The notes beneath the pieces were generated by a model that did no database searches, was not told the origin of the DNA, and saw nothing but the letters and a program-made list of their open reading frames with translations. Positions 53,424 through 64,000 of a stretch of DNA of 64,000 nt are shown in pieces. The position numbers and the translations under genes are program-made. Each line of letters opens with the position of its first letter. Position 1 is the stretch's first letter. This DNA comes from Gautieria morchelliformis (taxonomy: Eukaryota > Basidiomycota > Agaricomycetes > Gomphales > Gomphaceae), in contig WHVA01000193.1 in NCBI GenBank assembly GCA_015179125.1, forward strand, positions 124,001 to 188,000, written 5' to 3'.

Positions 53424-56400
53424 CGCCCCCTCAAGCTTAATATATTCCGATTTTCTCGTTGAGGATCTTCACTCTAGGACTAGGAAGTCCTTTAGTGAGA
53501 ATATCTGCCAACATTTGTTCGGTTGGCAAATAAACGAGCTTGGCTTGTTGATTTTTGATTATATCTCGAAGGAAATATAATCTGATGTCGAAATGTTTGG
53601 TTCTCGTGTGTTGTTGAGTGCCATACGTGATGGCAATGGCTGATTGATTGTGTGAATAAACTTGGATGGGTCTGTTCAGTGGTTGGAATATTTCAGAAAT
53701 AAAATGGCGCATCCAGAGAGCCTCTTTGCCCGCATGGGTCAGGGCGACGAATTCGGCTTCAGTTGATGAGAGGGCTACTATCAACTGTTTCTGGCAACTC
53801 CATGAAACAGTGCCTCCATCAATCTGAAATAAGTATGCCGAATACGAACGCCTATGGCTCTGTGAACCCCAATCCGCATCTGAATACCCCATCAAGCCGT
53901 CTCAATTTCTTCCAAGTGTGAGCTTGTAATGCTTCGTGCCTTTCAAATATTTGAAGACACGTTTGACTGCATTCCAATGTGTGCCACCTGGATTTTCGAG
54001 GAATTGCGAGAGCAATGACACCGCAAATGCAATGTCAGGTCGAGTGGCTACAGCTGCCCACATCAGTGATCCTATGGCTTGCCTGTATGGAAACTTCGAC
54101 ATGGCTTTCTTGCCTCTCTCTGTAGAAGGACATTGGTCTTTAGATAATTTAGCAGCTGGATCAAGGGGCGTAACATAAGTCTTTGCATCTTCGAGATTGA
54201 ATTTCTTGATGATCTTCTCGATGTATGCAGGTTGTGAAATTGCAATGGTTTTCTTCTGCCAGTCTCTTTCGATTTTGAGATTCAATAGCCAATGAATCTC
54301 GCCTAGATCTTTCATACTGAAGACCTGAGCAAGATCTCGTTTGACTTCGTCCAGGACTGACTGATTCTCAGCTGTGATGGTGAGATCATCCACAGCTGTT
54401 GCAATGATCACATGCCCCTTTCCGCCACGTCTATAAAATACAGCCCCATCTGTGGCTGACGTAGTGAATCCTAATTTGTGGAATTCACCACTTAGACGTT
54501 TGTACCATTCCCTTCCAGATTGTTTGAGGCCGTAGAGTGCTTTCTTCAAAAGTAGCACTTCGTCTTTGTCTCCGGACTCATATCCATATGGCTGCTTCAT
54601 GTAAATAGGTTCAGGCAGTGTAGCATTGAGGTATGCATAGTCCACGTCCATTTGATGGATAGGCCAGTCATTCCTAGCAGCAATGGCGCATATGATCCGT
54701 AGGGAGGATAACCGAGCAACAGGTGAGTATGTCTCATCATAGTCGACTCCAAACTTCTGTGTGAAGCCTTGGGCGACCATTCTCGATTTAGGCATTATTG
54801 GTTTCCCTTCTGGATTACGCTTCCAAAGGTAGACCCATTTATTACTGACAATATTGGCTCCAGGAGGTGGTTTAGCTCGTTCCCACACTCCTTTGTCGAT
54901 TAGGGCCTCGTACTCTTTGTCCATTGATTTCTTCCACATAGGATTATTCAGAGCTTCGTCTGCATTGCTAGGTTCAATTTGACTCAAATCCGGCACCTTG
55001 TCACTGTTTTGACCATCGGGTGGAAACGCACTGATGGCACACTCATAGCTACTGATGCCATCAATCTCGGAGGATAATTCTTGGTCGAATAAAACTTCTT
55101 TATGGTCCTCAACATCCTCGTAAGCTAGCGTAGTCATATGTGCGCCAGCTTGTCTCTGAGTCTGAGATCTTGTTACGGGACCTGATGGGGCCGGCTGCAC
55201 TTGTTGTTGACGGATCCTTTCGCTTCTCCTTATCAGTTCAGCTTCTCTAGGTCTGTCATCAACCCCTGAATAGGTTGCAGCTCTTCAAGATATTCCTCTG
55301 GTGCACTTTCATCAATTTCTTCGATCTTTGCCTCTTCGCTGACTAAGCGACCGGGCACAGGCACTGATGCCGGAATGGCCTTCTTCTCCTCTCTAGACGT
55401 AGGTAGCTTGGATTCCTCAATAGAAATGATTGGGACCTTTCCCTTCTTCATCTCTGAATCAAACACAACATTCCACTCGACAGAAACTTTGTGCGAGTCA
55501 GGCCAATAAATATAATGACCATGGCTCTGCGCAGAGTTCCTATCCACCGAGCTCTCTTGGCACGAGCTTCCAATTTATCTCCCTGAGTGACCTTAACATA
55601 GACTTCAGTTCCCCACGCGTGAATGTCTTTGAGATTCGGTTTCTCATGGTGGATCATCTCGTAGGGCGTTTTATCCGGTAGAGCTCTTGTATGCGTCCTG
55701 TTCCTAAGATAATTGGCATGCTGTATTGCATAGCCCCATAATATCTTAGGAAGGCCTGAGTCCAGCAGCATGGCACGAGTTCTCTCAGTGAGAGTTCGGT
55801 TCAGACGTTCGGCAACACCATTAGACTCTGGTGTGTCGTGTACTGTCAACTGATGCTTCGTGCTTTGTTTGGCTAGATGCTGTTCGAATTCAGAGCTCGT
55901 ATACTCGCCCCCTCAATCAGAAACAAGTGCCTTGATGTGCACATTTCTCTGTCGAAGCATTAAAGCCTCGTAGAGCTTGTACTTTGAAAATGCTTCTGAT
56001 TTGTTCGCCATGAGATAGATCACCGATTCTCTTGAGTAGTCATCGATAAAAGAGACATAATATGACTTTTTATTGATTGTGAGGTGTCTTGCAGGTCCCC
56101 AGACATCAGAATAAATTCTGTCACCGAATTTTGATGTTCGGTCTCTGGGTTCTCGAGGAAGAGGTTTGCGTGCAATCTTGGCCTGAATACATGCATCACA
56201 GACAATTCTATCGCTTGTGGAGCTCAGTTCAATGCCCAATATCATGCCATGATTTAATAGATGTTGTAGGGACTTCTGTGAGATGTGCCCCATTTTTTGA
56301 TGAATTTCCATGGCAGACAAACACATATGGGCTTGAGCACTTGGTGACTGGAGGTCTAGTCGATATAAACCATTGACCTTCGGTGCTTGCATCAATACCT

Positions 56401-57656
56401 TTCCAACAGCGTTAGATATCGTGCATTTCTGGCCACCGAGTCGAATATCGTAGCCAGCATCATCGCACCGACTGATCGAGATGAGGGTAGCAGCAATTTT
56501 GGTGCATAGTATGTATCTTGCAAGTGACTTCTACTGTTTTATCTCCAACCTTATTGGATAATACGAGCAGTCCTGAACCGAAGGCATCAAAGGTGCCTTT
56601 GTTGGCTGCTCGGATAGTCCTCGGCTGTGAGAATTGACAGTAGTTCCTCAATAAATTTTATGAGGAGTCATATGCGATGTCGTTCCGGTGTGAGTATGAC
56701 TATAAATCCTGAGATGTGCTCAGATTGAAATTAGAGCACTCGTCGAAATTGGTGAAGGCAAGATGCCCATCACCACTTTCCTCAGAAGAGGACTCTTCTT
56801 CGGCAACATTCCTTTGCTTTACCCTTCTTCTTCTTCTTGCCTTTGGCTTTTTCTTCTGACGTGGTCCTTGACCTTCTTTACCACTCCTTTAGCCCAGCAA
56901 TTTTCGATGGAATGTCCAGCTTTTTGCAGTTGGTGCATACATGCGCCTTCTGCCCTTCTGGTCCTTCTTAGTAGATGAACAATAAACACCTGCTCTTCTT
57001 GCGGGAGTGTTTTCTTCTGTCATACTGAGCCTTAGTACCCTAATAATATATCAGGGACTAATGGCCTCCCGCATTCTTCAAGCGAAGTGGTAAGGGCGTT
57101 CATGACTGCCTCATAGGATGGTGGAAGTGACGCAAGGATAATGTCCATAATTCTTCTTCGGAAACTCTGGCTCCCATCTCATTAAGACGAGCATATAGGT
57201 CTTGGGCCTTGTCCAAATGATCTCTCAAGTCTCCATCCTCAGGACATCTCATACTGCGGAGTTGTCTCTGCAGGCTGGTGAGGACCATCTTGGCTTTTGG
57301 TCATTTCATTGACCAGTGCATCCCAATCTCTTTTGCTGTCTTCTGCTTCTGTAGCATCAGAGCTATGACTCTGACACTGAGACGATGATTTGGGTCTTGG
57401 CTTGTCCTTCTCTAGCAAGATATCTCTCCAGCTTCTCCTCAGCCTTATCCATCTGAGTTTCCTCAGCTTCTGTAAGAATATGGCCTGGGGCATACTGGAG
57501 GATCAGGAGGTTGAGTGACTCTCCTTCTACATGCTTGAGTAGATTTTTGGACTCAAATAGCTGATGAGAGTGGCTCCACAATGGCCATTACTTCCATCAG
57601 TAGCAAGCTTCTCACACCCAATAGCTTCTCAGAAGTGTCTCCGGGGCCCATAACCC

Positions 57657-58149
57657 TGTAGAGGACAGGAATTATAGGCAGTAGGTATGGATTGTGCTCA
57701 AAAGAATAGACTAGAAATTAATTCACTCTCTCAGTGAATTTAGTTGTCACTGTAAATATATTATACACTACCTAGAAATTATTCACTACAGAGAATTTCT
57801 AGGTCAATAAATCGAAAGGATACTAGACTAATTTACTTGCCTCTCTCAGTGAATTTAGTTCTCACTGAGAGAGGGGGAAATCTGTCTCACTGTGCATGTA
57901 CTACTACCCGGCCCTTTAGCGCCCAAGAGCTCGCGCGTCGAAGTCATTTCAGACTCCGCTGGGTGCAGCCGCCTGTGAAAATAGAAATAACAAAATGAAA
58001 AGAAGAAGTAGGGAGTGACTGGAAAATTCGAAAATAACCAGAGAAATGGATGCATGGTACAAGAACAATGTGAGAAGAGATTGAACACCATACAATAAAT
58101 CGAATATATTATGCTTGATTTTGGTGCAGGAGCATAAATGCACCCAACA
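57657..58149 (-). repeat. Copia-2 5' LTR
   Basis: 493 bp, about 110 bp longer than the 3' LTR because the CTCTCAGTGA/TCACTGAGAG module and neighbouring sequence occur twice (near 57725 and 57845). Confidence 0.85.
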
Positions 58150-58154
58150 ACTTT

Positions 58155-60030
58155 GCCCAAGAAAAATCAACAACACGAGCATCTGCTTGCAAATGTAAGT
58201 TGAATTGTGGTAGCTTGATTGTTCCTCTAAGCTTATGCCTGCATTTCTCAGGGATCCTTCTACTCCAGAGAGAAATCGTCAGCAGGAGCGTGAAAGGGCA
58301 AGGGATGAGCAAGAGGGTCATATGACGTCGCCCACTGATCAGAGAGCGCGTGCACTTGCTGCTGCTGCTGTCAGAGCTCAGGACCAGCCTCCCCCTCCAC
58401 CACAGCCTTTTGCCATCCCTCACCCTCTTCCTAGAAGCAATGTTGCTGATCCTTTTCAACAACCTGTGGCCGGGCCATCATGTCCTCCTATGCTTGCGGG
58501 GCCACCACATCCTCCTATGCCTGCAGGGCCATCACATCCTCCCAATCCCAGTCCTGGACAGCAGGTGGCAGCCCTTCATGCTCAGTTAGCAGCAATCCCA
58601 GCAGCACAGCCCGTGAGAAGATACAGGCAGGAGCCTATACAGCCACCTCCCAATCTTCCTGTGGTTGGTTCTGCAGGAATTGCACAGTTGCGTGCTCAGG
58701 CTGCTGAGCAGTCTGCTATATTGCAGCAATTGGGAAGAGGTAGACAGGCAGCTAATCCTCCTGTAGGAGGTTCTGCAGGAGTGGCAGCATTGCGGGCTCA
58801 GGCCAATGCAATAAGACCAATGCCTCAGCTACTCCTGCACTTCTGCGGCCTCTTCAGCGACTCCCTGCACCTCCTCAGCCTCCTCAGCCACTCCCTGCAC
58901 CTCCACAGCCTCTTATGCCACTCCCTGCGCCTCCTCAGCCTCCTCAGCCACTCCCTGTACCTCGGCAGCGTCCTCAGCAACCTCCTCCTCCTATTCCACT
59001 TGGTTGCTCTAGAATAATTGAGGCAGATGTGCAGCATCATGATTTGGGTCCCATGGTTGTTTCCTGCCCTGACTGTAAAGCATTGCACTGGATGGCAGAA
59101 CGCCTGCAGAAATCCTCAAATGTGCGGCCCAGGTTTGGTGATTGCTGTATGAAAGGAAAGGTGCAGCTTCCAAAGCTGCCAGTGCTCCCTCAGCCATTGA
59201 GACGGCTCTTAGAGGGCCAGGACCCTTAGGCCAAACAGTTTCACCAGAACATCAGGCAGTACAATGCTGCATTTGCATTCACTTCTGTGGGGGCCGACTT
59301 TGAGCTAGATTTGCTTTGGGAGGGTCATGGTCCATATGTCCTCAAGCTGCAGGGCGAACTGTATCATATTCATGGCTCTCTCATCCCTAACCCTGGGAGG
59401 GAGATAATGTATGCCCAGCTTTATATATATGATCCAGCATTGGCTTTGGCACAGAGGAAGACGCGTAACCCAGGTCTGTCTCCAACTGTCGTGGGAGACT
59501 TGCAGGAAATCCTCCTGGTGTGCAATCCTCATGTCGCCATATATAAGCAAGTGGCTGAGAGGCTCAGAGCTCAGGGACAGAATGGTGAGATCCGGGCTAG
59601 GCTCACATACAGGGAACACAGGGATCCTAGGAGGTATAATATCCCTACTGCGGATGAGATTGCAGTGGTTCTTCCTGGAGATGGCATCAACCCTGAACCT
59701 AGGGATGTTATTGTCCAGCTCAAAGGTGGACACTTTCGAAGGGTATCTGATATGAATCCAAACTATGCCTCTCTTCACTATGTCTTGCTCTTTCCCAGGG
59801 GAGAGTTGGGCTGGCAACCTGGTATTCACTATTGCCAATTACCAGGCGAGTGTGAGTGATGTGGGCATGTCACCCAAATTCAGTACCATTCCTGTCGTCT
59901 CTTCCAGAGAACAGAAGAACCTACAACACTCCTGCGTGCTGGCAAATTATTCCAGCAGTACATTGTAGACTCTTGGGCTGCTGCAGAACAAAGCAGGCTG
60001 AAGTGGATCAGGACAAATCAACACACTTGT
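58155..60030 (+). pseudogene. Helitron protein N-terminal fragment (Helitron_like_N)
   Basis: A possible first intron (GTAAGT at 58194 to CTCAG at 58250) precedes a charged start (RNRQQERERARDEQ) and a Pro/Gln-rich region with a CTCCTCAGCC-type minisatellite (58850-58990). Then come a Cys motif (CPDCKALHW), a TAG at 59227-59229 in DPxAKQFHQNIRQYN, and the Helitron_like_N region (59287-59859): HGSLIP, AQLYIYDPALAL, YNIPTADEIAVVLPGDG, YASLHYVLLFPRGELGWQP. A last part (LLRAGKLFQQYIVDSW) reaches about 60030. At least two frame changes (near 58820 and 59850) and the stop break it. The Rep catalytic part and helicase are missing. It is unrelated in position to the fragment at 15.9 kb. Confidence 0.85.
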
Positions 60031-60039
60031 CATGACGCG

Positions 60040-60126
60040 AACAATGTGAGAAGAAATTGAAACACCATACAATAAATCGAATATATTATGCTTGATTTTG
60101 GTGCAGGAGCATAAATGCACCCAACA
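60040..60126 (-). mobile_element. Copia LTR fragment
   Basis: 87 bp matching the 5' end of the Copia-1/2 LTRs (minus strand TGTTGGGTGC start at 60126). It lies between the Helitron fragment and Gypsy-3 pol sequence, marking a rearrangement. Confidence 0.85.
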
Positions 60127-63100
60127 GGTGCGGAATGCGGCCTTCCACTTGTCTACCTCCCAGATCCGAACATTATTGAAGCCCCAGCGGACATCCAGCT
60201 TAGTGAAGTATTTTGCCCCGCGGAGTTGTGTGAGTAGTTCAGAAATGAGTGGAATGGGGTACTGGTTCTTGATCGTGATCGCATTCAAGGCCCGGTAATC
60301 CTGCACTAGTCTGAGCGAGCCGTCCTTCTTCTTGATGAAGAACACCGGAGATGCCATGGGTGACTTGGAGGGGCGGATCCTCCCTGTACGGAGGTTTTCC
60401 GCAAGGAATGCATTGAGCTCTACCTGCTCCTTGGGTGACAGCGGGTAGACTTTGCAGTTGGTGGGCTTTGACCCAGGATCCAACTTGATGGCATGGTCCC
60501 ACAGCTTCCGTGGAGGCAGGGCATCAAACGACTCCTTGGCAAAGATGTCCTCGAACTCCCGCAGGTACTCCGGAATTTCCACCTCCACTCTATCATGCTT
60601 CTTGGAGGCTTCAGCAAGGCGTTGCGAAATATTTCCGGTGGCGCGGATGTGTTCCACTTCCGGTGGAAGGTTTACGTACAGCAAGCGCTCCCCTTCCGCC
60701 AGTGTATCTTCCGGGCCGAGTCGGATGATGTCAGAGTCGGAATCGGAATCGGAAGTGGGACCCGGTTCAGATTCCGCTTCCGAGTCTTCTTCTGCAAGCA
60801 GTGGATGGGGGCCAGAACGACATGTCTGTATGAGCTGTTCGGTCTTCCGCTGCTCCTGGCGCTCCTTCCGCACTTCCGAACGGCACATGTGACACTTGGC
60901 TGGGCATCGACTCATCAGTACCTTCCGAGTCTGCCAATTGATCTCCGGGTTGTGCTCCTGAAGCCAGGTAAATCCAAGGATGATGTCTTGCTTCCCCAGG
61001 CTGGTGACTGCAAAGGAAGTACGTTTGGAGTGTCCATCGTAGCGGAGAATTGTGTCTACTATCTCTGTGATGGACCCTGCCTCATTGGGGCTTCCATCCA
61101 CATTGAACACTGGGATTGCACATTGCAACTTCCGCGTGGTCAGTCGGTTCCGTTCCACATAGTCCTGGTCTATAAACTGACCAGTGGCCCCACAATCGAC
61201 AAGGGCGGGTCCGGATTTGACTTCCGCCATATCTGTCGTCTTGATCTCCACCTTAATGATTAGTGACTTGGGGCCAGGGGTGGCAGCAACAACATAGCGC
61301 TTCAGGAGGCGTCTCTCCCAAGGGCGGATGCGGGATGGATGGGGTGTCGGATTTGGTTTTTGTGTGACTTTATCCGGTGCGTCTGTACGAAGTGAGGGGT
61401 GTGGGGGCTTTTCATTCTCTACTTCAAGACAGGCAAACCGGTTATGTACAGGCAGCAGGGGCACACATCTCACCCGCTGCACGTCACAAAATCCCGACGC
61501 ATCTTCCACTTCCAATGCACCATGTTCCGCATTTTCGGAAATTCCTTCCGCAGTGGGCACTCCGCTTATGTCTGCGAGTGCGAGGAACTCTGGAAGGAGC
61601 TCAAGCTTCTCCTCTGTGGTCATAAGCCGGATGTCAAAGGCTTGGGGGCACTCGTGGGCATAGTGGCCTGGTTGTCGGCATCGGAAGCAGGTGATGGTTC
61701 CATGGCCTTTTCCGCGCATGCGGTCAACATCCATCGGGGCAGGGCCACTCTTCGAGGGAGGGGGGCTAGGGTTCCTAATAGGAGCAGGTGGAACAACCGT
61801 CGGGAATATTTTCCGTGTCAGAATGAATGCACTTCCGGGTTTTGGCACGGGTGGAGTAGGACAAGCGGAACTGCGTGTCATGTTCCAGTTTGTTTCCACA
61901 AAGGCCTCTTTTGCTTCCCTATTTCGGGACACCCTCCGCGCAGCTTGGTACCATGCTTCTGGGTCATCGAAATCCGGAGCTCCATCCCCAAGCAGCGCAA
62001 CTTGGTTCTGGAGTGTCGGATCAAGCCCTTGTCGGAATTTGATGACGATTGTTTTGTCGTCGTCATACTCCGCAAGGTCGATGAGCTCCAGGAAGCGGTC
62101 AATGTAGTCATCGACTGGATCCTTGGCCTGGTACCAGCTGGTCCCCTCGAGCTTCGTAAGGGCTGTGATCTGCTCATTTTTCGGGCAGAACTGGTCGGAA
62201 AATGTTTTCTCGAAGGCGTCCCAGTCCCGGAAGTAGTTCCCCTTGCCCTTTGCTTCATGTCGGATCACCTTGTTTGCAAAATGGGCTGCGCGATCCGACT
62301 TGAAAAGGACAATGCCCAGTGAATCCGAGCCTGGTCGTTCGGAAAGAGGTCTCCGACAATTGCGAAGTAGATGCTGCATGTGTTGAAGAATGCGCATCCC
62401 TTCTCCCGATCTCCGTCAAAGTCCGCCGGAGTTGCGGGTTTGACCTTTGCCAACTTCGCGGACATCCTCTCTTACGCCAGTTCCGCTTTTCTGAAATCCG
62501 GCTCATCCAGCATTGCATTTCCACCACCTTGTGGAATATCTAACTTAGCCAAAATCGTTTGTAAGGCTGTTTCAATCACGTCGGTCTTCATCCGGTTCCG
62601 CGTCAATTCCTCCTCCATATTCCGAAGGCGATCATCTGGATCCATGTCAGAAGGGGAAATATGGGACGGGATTTCTGGGGTTGGGAGCTTGACGTAAGAA
62701 GAGGGGCTGTCATATACCGTGTGCGTGGAAGAGGTTGCGATCTCCGAGTCGCTGTCTCTGATTCCGAACGCACCTATGGCGAATGCAACGCACAGTGCGA
62801 CCGCCGGTCCTCTAGGGAAGAGACTTTTCTGCTGTAAGGGCAACCCTGGCTGGTTGTGGAGATCACACTACCACACAACTGACAAGGGGAAATCCAAAGA
62901 GAAAAGTCTAAGGACCCCCAATGTCAGCGAGCCCGTATTATACTACGCTGCGCAGCCAGGGACAACACTTGGCACCCGCCATCAACCCTGCATCCCCCTG
63001 ACCTCCCTGACCCTCGATCGACCCTTGATGCCACCTATTATGCGAGTCGCTTGATTTCCGACACTGTTCCGGGAGTGGAAGTTGGAAATTGGAGTGGAAC

Positions 63101-63241
63101 TGGCAAGGCGAACAGAACTGGTGGAAGTTCTCCCAGAAGCGGAATCATTTCCGAAAGCGGAGGTGGAGATGGAATTGGAACTGGAAGCGGAGTCGGAAAT
63201 GGAGTCGGAACTGGGAATGGAAAACAGGGTGTCCCCTGACA
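60127..63241 (-). mobile_element. Gypsy-3, 5' portion, same family as Gypsy-1
   Basis: Parts on the minus strand: 5' LTR (62833-63241, 409 bp), gag (about 61500-62660, with CFRCRQPGHYAHECP), protease, and the first part of reverse transcriptase (to about 60127). There is no 3' LTR. It is closely similar to Gypsy-1; the LTR is shorter because one copy of a tandem phrase is absent. It is broken, with a few breaks, and older than Gypsy-1. Confidence 0.9.
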
Positions 63242-64000
63242 GGCAGTGCTTGCCGTTGCCGCTGCGCTCTCTGTGCAGCGCATCCCCATATTGTATCGGG
63301 ATGCATCCTTGATCATTCGGGCCATCTCGAAGAGCTGCTCTATTGAGCTGCTCTCGGCGTTGTAGCCCTTTTTGAGGACTTCGTTGCGCAGGGTTTCATG
63401 CAGCGCCGACACGAACCGTCTCTGGAACGTGTAATCGTCTGGTGGCTGTATCATATGTGCTGCATATTTCGTGAGCTCGTTCAGCATCTCCTGAACAGTT
63501 TTCATGCCCTGCATGACCGCGTCGAATTTATTTGAAGTGTGATGGTACGTCAGTGTGTGCAGGAACCTTTTTTGAAGGCCTTGCATCACAGTTTCCAGCG
63601 TCCAGTTGCGGACCTGGCGATCGAAGCGTTCTACGTTTCGAAGGAACCACTCCTGGGCTTCGCCGGTGAGGTGGGTGCCCACGTAGCCGACCTGCATGTC
63701 TATGCTGGTTGGTCCTAGGAGCCAATTCATTTTCAGCCATCGTAGGATGGCTGCCATGAAGATCTCAAACTCTTCGAGGTCAGATCCCCCGGCGTATGGC
63801 TCGGGGTGAGCCAGCTTCACGCCGGTTTTCGCTAGCACAGACTTCTCTGGGTCTGTGTCTGTGGCATCTGCTAACGCCACGTGGATCATCCGTGTGATCC
63901 CATCGTACGGCTCCAGCGGTATGACGTCAGCCTGATCCGGGATGCCCTGGCCTTCCGTTGGGGCCATGGATTGCTCATGCAGCTGTGACGCCGCACAGGG
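63242..64000 (-). mobile_element. Gypsy-4 gag fragment at window edge
   Basis: A gag frame starts at 63967 (MAPTEGQGIPDQAD) and contains DLEEFEIFMAAILRWLKMN, GEAQEWFLRNVERF and RRFVSALHETLRNEV, a retrotransposon gag domain unlike that of Gypsy-1/3. The Gypsy-3 LTR adjoins it at 63241, so Gypsy-3 inserted here. The remainder lies outside the window or is lost. Confidence 0.8.

Larger units (their letters stand above)
53042..58149 (-). mobile_element. Ty1/Copia element 2 with both LTRs, broken
   Basis: The 3' LTR is 53042-53423 and the 5' LTR 57657-58149 (TGTTGGGTGC...CCTCTACA). ACTT on both sides (before 53042 and from 58150) looks like the target duplication. After the 5' LTR the sequence GGGTTATGGGCCC is a Copia-type primer-binding site. 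Parts in order on the minus strand: gag (about 57100-57600), protease/pre-integrase (56460-56900), integrase (55448-56395), reverse transcriptase (53902-55200), RNase H (53437-53895). The RT and RNase H blocks are well preserved. The element is broken, with several breaks, mostly in the gag and integrase half. It inserted beside LINE-C and a Helitron. Confidence 0.9.

Noticed and set aside
58819-59017. Leu/His-rich repetitive protein end
   Set aside because: It is a frame-shifted reading of the proline-rich CTCCTCAGCC minisatellite in the Helitron.

Overview
The window looks like a transposon-dense accessory region of a filamentous basidiomycete, probably an Agaricomycete. The support is: host genes with many 50-60 bp GT-AG introns; an amplified family of degenerate kinase-like genes of the kind common in mushroom-forming fungi; Helitrons with DUF6570-like and Helitron_like_N regions; Tad1-like LINEs; chromodomain Gypsy elements; and Ty1/Copia elements. 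I found no tRNA, rRNA or CRISPR locus and no conserved housekeeping gene.

Layout. 1-1.2 kb: the 5' part of a spliced Tc1/mariner transposase gene (minus strand), with a small hAT-type MITE beside it. 1.7-15 kb: a duplicated block with three kinase-like genes (A plus, B minus, C minus), an N-terminal fragment (E), their zinc-finger tails, flank repeats and 237-bp tandem repeats. A can be modelled as eight exons encoding a kinase-like domain followed by two C2H2 fingers, with one nonsense codon. In B and C an insert of 1 to 2 kb sits at the same point between the kinase and finger parts; in D (29.7-31.1 kb) the same insert is present and no finger part was found. A and B lie tail to tail as a large inverted duplication. 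15.6-17.3 kb: an N-terminal Helitron fragment. 19-28.5 kb: LINE pieces in both orientations, hit by two solo LTRs with clear target duplications. 28.6-29 kb: a tyrosine-recombinase fragment. 31.5-34 kb: a Copia 3' portion.

34-53 kb is one LINE (minus strand, about 5 kb of its own sequence) spread by nested insertions: a whole-looking Gypsy (35704-41932) with LTRs that look identical, and a solo LTR (43713-51370) that itself contains a second Gypsy (44002-50659). 53-58.1 kb is a Copia element with two LTRs. 58.2-60 kb is a second Helitron N-terminal fragment, 60-63.2 kb a relative of the first Gypsy, and 63.2-64 kb the gag of a further Gypsy into which that LTR was inserted.

How it fits together: the only candidate host genes are the kinase/C2H2 family and the unknown family in its insert. 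Everything else is mobile-element sequence at different stages of decay. The most distinctive feature is the kinase plus tandem-C2H2 architecture and its repeated splitting by one shared insert.
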